From NCBI GenBank assembly GCA_030765065.1, contig CM060977.1, positions 128,530,295 to 128,594,294 of the forward strand: DNA of 64,000 bases, given 5' to 3'. Source of the DNA: Deroplatys truncata. Lineage: Eukaryota > Arthropoda > Insecta > Mantodea > Mantidae. A model generated the notes under the pieces. It did no database searches. It saw only the letters and a list, made by a program, of their open reading frames with translations, and was not told where the DNA came from. A program made the position numbers and the translations under genes. The first letter of the stretch is position 1. Each line of letters starts with the position of its first letter. Shown here piece by piece: positions 57,928 to 64,000 of the stretch.

Positions 57928-58796
57928 TAAAAATCTTATGTGTTACACACACATGACTTTCTCTGCTCTTGCACAAACTGGTTTTATAAACTCTTTATTC
58001 TCCATCTACTTCCTGTTAATCCAGATAAACATTTGCAGTAACTCTCTTATTGCTAATTTTCTTGTAGGAGCAACGGAAATATTGTAGGCTTTAAGCGATA
58101 GTCAATTCTTTTAAGAGCTCGTTGCTATGTGGAGCATTTCATTCTCTTTGCATGTCCAGGGTATAAAAAAGCGAACAAGGAATTCCCATTTGTGAAAAAG
58201 TATAAGTATTAGAAATATCAAACAAATAACGAGGAATATTTCGAAAATGGTTCACTGGACAAAGGAATGTGTAGGAAATATATTTTGCGTTTTAAAGACA
58301 TCTATATTTTTTGTGTAGAACAATTTTGTATCTCTCCTACGGTTTACCATGTATACAAAACCATTCAGAATGAAGAGGACCTTTGGGAACATTCCCAGAA
58401 AATTCAAGATATACATTTCTTTTGTCATGAGTATATCTTAAATATATATGATATGTTAATCAAAATTGTTGAAAATATTTTTGAGAAAATCAAAATGTTT
58501 TCAAAATGTCCCATGTAAAGGGTAGTCTGGAGTAGGGGAATTTTCTTAAAAACCTTCGTGTCGCGCATTTGAAAGATACTAATGAAAGATACCATGTTTG
58601 GTATTCATATGACTTTTCGTTTTTGAGTTATGCTGTTCAGAGGCACACAGACACACAAACGGACCTTTTTGTAAAATTGCTTTTTTTTATTCCTGAGGCC
58701 TCAAAACATGTATTTCCGTTGAAATCTCGACATCGAATTTTTGGGTTGGAATGCAATACTTCCCCTACTTACTATACGCAAGAGAGAAAGTAAAAA
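57928..58796 (+). mobile_element. R850 repeat, full-length, joined to an older copy
   Basis: 869 bp from AAAAATCTTATGTGTTACAC to ATACGCAAGAGAGAAAGTAA. The microsatellite is CACACAGACACACAAACGG at about 58642-58660. It sits exactly at the truncation point of the preceding copy, within its microsatellite region. Confidence 0.85.
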
Positions 58797-59462
58797 AGTT
58801 CAAGTACATATAAAAGAGCTCCACATCAGATGGCGATTTACTTTTCAAATAGTTCAGTAATTTAATATTCGTATAGATTCCCCCCCCCCCCACTAAAGCT
58901 AACCAAATCATTTTGTACGCGTTATTGGGCTTCGAATATTAAAACAGTTTGTAATTTCTGTTGCTATAATAGGGTAAAAAGATTCTAACGGGGTACTCAT
59001 CAACTTCCCAGCGGTTTCATCACGCATGGTGTAACCAGTAAGATACAGTCTACACATAATAAGGTTGTGCGAACAAGAAAGTGAAAGCCGAGTACGCCAG
59101 TTAATCACCGTATCACGGTTCACTGCGTTGCGTTTAACTGAAAGTGATGCAATTAGACCCCATGAAGCGTATATCACAAAATTCCTCATCCCACATCCGA
59201 TTTTCCCATTAGGTCTCTCTAGATATATACAATATTCATATTACTATAAATATAAGGAATGCGATTCTCTATTTGATAATTCTCTGTTCAGGAACTTATC
59301 ACGTTCATAATTAGTGCAAACATATAATTTTTATCAGGGAATATACCGCAATGCTTTATAACCAAGATTAGGATTTTTAGGTGCAAATATCAGATGAATA
59401 AAGGAAGGGAAAACGTGCTCAAATAAGGATAAAAAGGGACAATAAGCTGCTGGATTATTTAA
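58797..59462. other. Unassigned AT-rich DNA with a C-run
   Basis: A run of about 11 C at 58881-58891. The triple ACTATCCATTCA repeat begins beyond, inside the next element. No gene. Confidence 0.35.
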
Positions 59463-60167
59463 GGGGATGCACAACTGAAATTGCTACTTTCTAAACTATC
59501 CATTCAACTATCCATTCAACTATCCAGTCTTCTTTAGATATAATTGTTTTGTGAATTTCAAATCCAAAATCGTAATTTGTTTTCAAGTTATTCATTTTCA
59601 AAATATAAAATTATGGGTATATGCAAAATACAACACACGTTGCATTTTTCAAAAAAAATTCTATGTTTCTTCTACGTCAAGGAACTTCAAATCTGTCATA
59701 TAATTTGTTTTCTACCATTCTTAGTTTTAACAGAAAAAATAGTTTTAGTTTTGTATTTGCATTTTTTCGTTTTTTGTATACATTCTTAACTTCAAATATT
59801 AGTAGCGCAATAACTATTCACTTCACAGAAAAATTATATGACAGGTTTTTTTATTTGGGATTTTGAAATTAGCATAAAAATGTCAAATAAATGGATGAAA
59901 ACTACATCGCGTGGTACATTTTGAATATGCAGAAATGCAGAAGTGCTGAAAATAAGAAACCTTAAAATTAAGTTTTAAAAATATAAACAGCTAGCAACCA
60001 AATGCGAAAGGGTATATAAAAAGTCTCGTAACGATCCTGAAGCGTTCGCTAGGTCAAAAATAAAGGTGGATTCTACAACAAGCAATGGAAAATTTCTTGG
60101 GTACATATTTTTTTTTTTTTTTTTTAGGTTTTTTGAAGTTTTGGGTTAATTTCAGTTATGCATTCCC
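59463..60167. mobile_element. TTAA-flanked MITE, 705 bp
   Basis: Ends GGGGATGCACAACTGAAATT and, inverted, GGGAATGCATAACTGAAATT (18 of 20 match), each directly bounded by TTAA (59459-59462, 60168-60171). TTAA duplications are the mark of the piggyBac superfamily, but the TIR does not start CCC as most do, so assignment is tentative. The interior is AT-rich with a T-run of about 18; frames of 81 codons in it are not genes. Confidence 0.75.
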
Positions 60168-60236
60168 TTAACTAATTCAACAATTTCTCTTTCCTCTATT
60201 CTAATTTATTAAACTACAAACAAGTACATCAAATTA

Positions 60237-61705
60237 TCACTCATCACAAGAAAGAAAAAACATGAAGCTGTTGTACTTCAAGATATTAAGAATTTCCACA
60301 TTTTTAAAATTTAGTCTGTTTATATTAGGAGATAGAATGTCTTTGTAGATGCTAAAGCTTCTTTCAACATCCACAGAAACCAGTGGGGCAAACCTTGTAT
60401 TCACTCGGAATGGCAACTTCACAGATGTGGCGAATTCCTCAATGTCTGGATTCTTCTGAAGACTAGATTCAACTGCTCCCTCACGGAAGTAAAATATCCC
60501 ATTGTTTTTCCTTTTCCGGACCTTGATCTTCCAATCGTTTAATAGCTGCAGGCAGGTATCTGTAACTATGGACACAATATAGTTCTGTCTGAAAATTATG
60601 TATTTTCTCCGGCAACAGAAGCTGCTGTGCCTTAGAAATTGCACCTGCGTCGAATGGATCCAAAGAAAGCACAAAATCTTTAATTTTGCCAAAATTCTCA
60701 CACAACATAGCAGCACTATTAATCCAAGATCCCCAGTGAGTAATGACCAGGAAATTAGGAAGGGGCAGGCCAGTGATTTCGCTGTAGTAAGTAACACGCC
60801 TCGGAGTTTTCAGTACAATCTTCTTCAGGCAGAGATGAATTGATTTGCGATGTCGTATTCGTTCCTTATGGATTCGCAAACCCTGTGAAGGGCATGAGCC
60901 AAGCATGTCACAAGCTTCAAGTTAGGAAATAAAGGTTTCAATTGGTTAACAGCTGAAACCATGTATGTAGCCAGGGTCCGTAACCACAAGAAGAAGTTTT
61001 TCAAACTCGATACAAGTAGGCCAGAGTTTTTGGCAGAAGTCCATAATGCATTGCATTACTGTACTGACATTGGCTTTCTGCAGCTCATACAATTTTAACA
61101 ACATGGGCTTAACTTTCTGCCCTGCCAAGGGAAAAGCTAAAATGTTCAAAACATATCGTCCCATTGAGTCTATGGTTTCATCCACATAGATTCCCACATG
61201 GCAATCAGACACTTTCTCCTTGATTCTTTCTATGATTTCTTGTTAAACAGGCTCCATGTAGATTTTTCGTAAAGTATTGTCATCGGGAATTGACATTTTT
61301 GTGTATTTTTCAAGAAATCCCTTGAAGGCTGGATGGTTCACCTTATTGAGTATAATTTCTGCTTGTGTAAGAGCTGCACACAAATCAATGTTTAATTCCT
61401 TCAAATTTTGGCTTTTTGAAGAACTCTGTTGAAACGCATTTCGCAATAGAGGTTGCCGTGATTTGTTTGCTTGAAGAGTCTTGTTCATTTGATGCTTAGA
61501 GCTAGAAATGAGTTGTCTGATGCGATCTCGCTGGTGTTTTTAATCTAACAAAATTCCTGAATCACAAATAGCACATCGCATAACAGTTCCATCAGTGTCT
61601 ATGAAATCTTGTTTGAATTCCTCAGTTAGAACAATAAATCGAGCACCTTTGCAATGGTAAAATCTAGTATTAGTACCCTCGTTTGGAGAGCTAACATTAG
61701 TTCAC
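60237..61705 (-). pseudogene. hAT-family transposase, CGGBP1-like type, broken
   Basis: Minus strand, in order: HCKGARFIVLTEEFKQDF and a zinc-finger-like MRCAICDSGILLD, then (after a stop at the position following LLD) KHQRDRIRQLISSSKHQ (a BED-type finger, about 61690-61500); PLLRNAFQQSSSKSQNLKEL and a hAT N-terminal region (61490-61243); CHVGIYVDETIDSMGRYVLN and LLLVVTDPGYI (61210-60960; acidic residues in the place of the first catalytic block); the ITHWGSWINSA region (60735) and C-terminal APLVSVDVERSFSIYKDI (about 60390-60330), the hAT dimerisation motif. The pieces lie in different frames with stops between them, so no active enzyme is made. TIRs were not found. Confidence 0.75.
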
Positions 61706-62499
61706 TTGCTAACTCAATGTGACTGTCACACAACTCACTCTTGCGCCCATTCCCTGTCCACATTCTCTTATAACACCGCGACAATTACTAGAATGTTCTC
61801 ATTCATGCTGCAACTTCAGTCTCAGCGATTTATAGTAGTTTCGAAAAGAACCCAGTCTTAATAATTCTCGGAACTGCGCGGGTGAGATTACTGCCGTCTC
61901 TGCGTGCCAACCTTCGCCTCCACACAAACAGATGCCGTCTCTCACACTAAAAAACTCACGCTCACGAACAGCAGGCTACTGATTCTGGTAGGATAGAATC
62001 ACTCATTGTCAACTGCATTATTGCGGGCTACTTTATAGCAGTAAAGCGAAAGAAGGGGGTTTTCGTCGAACACACAATTAGTTTCCATTGTTGCGGATGT
62101 GCTTTCAATTCCCGCGCGGTGTTTACTGAAAGAGATAGGCTTACTATTCGCACGTACACAGCAAGCTGAGGAGACGTTAATTGAAAGTTAAGGTATAAAT
62201 TGGAATGAAATTTAAAAGAAAAAAGTGGAGAAAAGGGGATTGTGGGTATGGTTGGGGTAAAATGAGAAAGGTGTCAAAAAGGGGTAAAGGTCCCAAAAAG
62301 GGAAAAAGGTGCGAGAAAAAAATGCCTCTTTTCGCAACTAGAAATAAAATTTCACACTGTGATATCTTTCCGCACAGCTTTAACTTACACTAAGAAAAAA
62401 GGTGCGCACCTAGAAAACCTAACCCTGGTTATAACATTGAATTACATTTATTAATTGTGCAGTAATAAAAGTATAATTAAGAGTTAGGCACCTAACAGA
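61706..62499. other. Unassigned 5' flank of the hAT element and a purine-rich tract
   Basis: 61706-62190 may include the hAT 5' untranslated region (GC-mixed, no frame). 62205-62325 is strongly purine-rich (GAAAGG/GGGTAAAGG motifs), almost without C. Confidence 0.4.
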
Positions 62500-62960
62500 G
62501 GAGAGGGACTTAGCACTTCGACCTCCAAGATCTTTTGTGCTTGAAGCCCCGGGAAGAGGATACAGATACATTCAATTTTACAGAGTAATACTTCCCGGAT
62601 TGCAGCTGGTCCAACCGGCTCCCCTCACCCTTCGAGCTTTTTAGGGGGTTCGAGGCTCTGAGATCGCCCCCATTCCGGGGGATGGGGGCTTCCCTTGCGA
62701 TACAATGCCGAGACTCCCGCCGACACTTACAATCCTGAATCAGACCAAACAGATGAAAGGCGAGGTTAAAGCAGAATTGATGTAAAATGGAGGGACATGA
62801 GATTCCGGGATGTAATGAACCTTCCCAGCATTCACTTAGCGACCCGGGGAAACCCCGAAAAAAACATGGGTCAGGAAGGCCAGTCTCGTGAACCGAACGC
62901 ATGACCTACAAAAATGCGAGCCACAGACGTAACGTCTGACCCGTTCCGCTGTGTGTGTGC
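62500..62960 (-). mobile_element. tRNA-derived SINE, minus strand
   Basis: Minus strand: GGTCAGACGTTACGTCTGTG, CATGCGTTCGGTTCACGAG (B-box position), CATGTTTTTTTCGGGGTTTC, CGCTAAGTGAATGCTGGG, CATTTTACATC. The plan and several motifs are shared with the copies near 1.5 and 15.9 kb. The 130-codon minus-strand frame (62510-62902) is the SINE itself. Confidence 0.7.
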
Positions 62961-63132
62961 CTGCCTAAAGGGATTTATGGTTTATTTTACCCATGGCTGT
63001 TTCAGGGTTAAGTCCCTTCTCAGCGAATTAAGAATTTGTTGACTTATTAAATTTTGGAAGAGAATGCCGCCACATCTTTTTTGAGGGGATTTATTTGTTG
63101 ATTAAGATTCAATTTTTTAAATCTGAAATGTA

Positions 63133-64000
63133 CACTATGTGATCAAAAGTATCCGGACACCTGGATGAAAATGACGTACAAGTTCGTGGCGCCCTCCATC
63201 GGTAATGCTGAAAGTCAATATAGTGTTAGCCCACCCTTAACCTTGATTACAGTGTTCACTCTCGCAGGCATACTTTCAATCAGGTGCTGGAAGGTTTCTT
63301 GTGGAATGGCAGCCCATTCTTCACAGAGTGCGAAACTGAGGAGAGGTATCGATGTAGGTCGGTGAGGCCTGGCACGAAGTCGGCGTTCCAAAACATCCCA
63401 AAGGTATTCTATAGGATTCAACTCAGGACTCCGTGCAGGGCAGTATATTACAGGGATGTCATTGTCGTGTAACCACTCCGCCACAGCCCGTGCAATACGA
63501 ACAGTGCTCGATCGTGTTGAAAAATGCAATCGCCATCCTCGAATTGCTCTTCAACAGTGGGAAGCAAGAAGGTGCTTAAAATATCAATGTATGTCTGCAC
63601 TGTGATCGTGCCACGCAAAACAAGGGGTACAAGCCCCCTCCAGGAAAAACACGACCACACCATAACACCACCAGCTCCGAATTTCACTTTTGGCACTACA
63701 CACGCTGGCAGATGACGTTCACGGAGCATTCGCCATACCCACAACCTGCCATCGGATCGCCACATTGTGCACCGTGATTCGTCACTCCACAGAACGTTTT
63801 GCCACTGTTCAATCGTGTAATGCTTGACGCTCCTTACACCAAGGGAGGCGTCGTTTGGCATTTTCCTGCGTGATGTGTGGCTTATGAGCAGCCGCTCGGC
63901 CGTGGAATCTAAGGCTTCTCACTTCATGCCTAATTGTATAGTACTTGGAGTGGATCCTGATGCAGTTTGGAATTCCTGTGTGATGGTTTGGATAGATGTC
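63133..64000 (-). mobile_element. Tc1-like transposon, second copy, runs off the window
   Basis: TIR CACTATGTGATCAAAAGTAT with TA at 63131-63132. It is the same family as 17450-18688 and aligns with it along the visible 868 bp. The other TIR lies beyond 64000. Confidence 0.95.
63180..63990 (-). pseudogene. Tc1-family transposase, second copy, frameshifted
   Basis: The first catalytic Asp is in VLWSDESRCTMWRSDGR (63800-63750) and VVPKVKFGAGGVMVWSCFSW follows. The second Asp is retained here (IFQHDRA, about 63510), unlike the 17.5-kb copy, but a frameshift directly after it destroys the APVHTA motif. RSPELNPIEYLWDVLERRLR (about 63420-63365) holds the third acidic residue in another frame. The N-terminal DNA-binding domain is mostly outside the window. 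Confidence 0.9.

Noticed and set aside
60237-60797. 186-codon frame, longest in the window, as an intact gene
   Set aside because: Its N-terminal half is out of frame relative to the hAT transposase; only the C-terminal part is genuine and the full protein is broken.
62510-62902. 130-codon minus-strand frame as a gene
   Set aside because: It lies wholly inside a SINE with relatives at 1.5 and 15.9 kb and has no protein features.
1-64000. CRISPR arrays, bacterial operons, rRNA genes
   Set aside because: No regularly spaced direct repeats with unique spacers, no long frames with ribosome sites and no rRNA-like sequence; the window is eukaryotic.

Overview
The window looks like repeat-dense intergenic or intronic DNA from a large, AT-rich arthropod genome, most likely an insect. 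This rests on degenerate transposases and short interspersed elements of insect type and on the lack of any bacterial-style gene arrangement. A cockroach or termite relative would fit, but the order cannot be fixed from this sequence. I find no intact protein-coding host gene. The longest open frame is 186 codons and belongs to a decayed hAT transposase.

The dominant feature is one dispersed family, called R850 here, with 17 annotated copies, full-length or partial, on both strands. Seven copies measure 838-869 bp and share both ends. Each has an 11-bp inverted repeat just inside the ends (ACTTTCTCTAC / GTAGAGAAAGT), an internal CA/GACA microsatellite and a small terminal hairpin. This layout resembles Helentron-associated (DINE-1/HINE-like) non-autonomous elements, although a TIR-type MITE is not excluded. 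Young copies (about 5.3, 9.6, 13.5, 43.3, 48.6, 50.6, 55.1 and 57.9 kb) sit among older diverged ones (8.7, 11.8, 15.5, 17.1, 32.2 and 57.2 kb). Two clusters (12.4-14.6 and 57.2-58.8 kb) contain copies interrupted by their own family.

DNA transposons: two Tc1-like elements (17.45-18.69 kb with both TIRs; 63.13 kb running off the end), one mariner with TIRs and TA duplications (27.07-28.38 kb, broken reading frame), an internally deleted mariner (about 40 kb), a decayed IS630/DUF4817-like transposase (21 kb), derivatives carrying only that family's C-terminus (19.4-20.3, 35.8-37.5 and 47.6-48.4 kb), a broken hAT (60.2-61.7 kb), a TTAA-flanked MITE (59.5-60.2 kb) and a Harbinger-like 982-bp element with TTG duplications (2.36-3.34 kb).

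Retroelements: a LINE reverse transcriptase cut in two by a later composite insertion (4.7-6.8 kb), three related LTRs with leader sequence (26.0-26.7, 29.8-30.5 and 33.7-34.5 kb), a further LTR-like promoter block (about 31.1-32 kb), and several tRNA-derived SINEs.

Two observations deserve most attention. First, a three-copy repeat (2.15-3.53, 42.8-43.1 and 53.7-54.1 kb) carries what looks like a complete heat-shock promoter: phased heat-shock elements, a TATA box and an initiator 31 bp downstream, followed by a conserved leader. Second, pol III-type tRNA-like modules occur inside TIR-bounded DNA elements, including one element with two in opposite orientation. Most remaining DNA is AT-rich and unassigned, and is listed as such.
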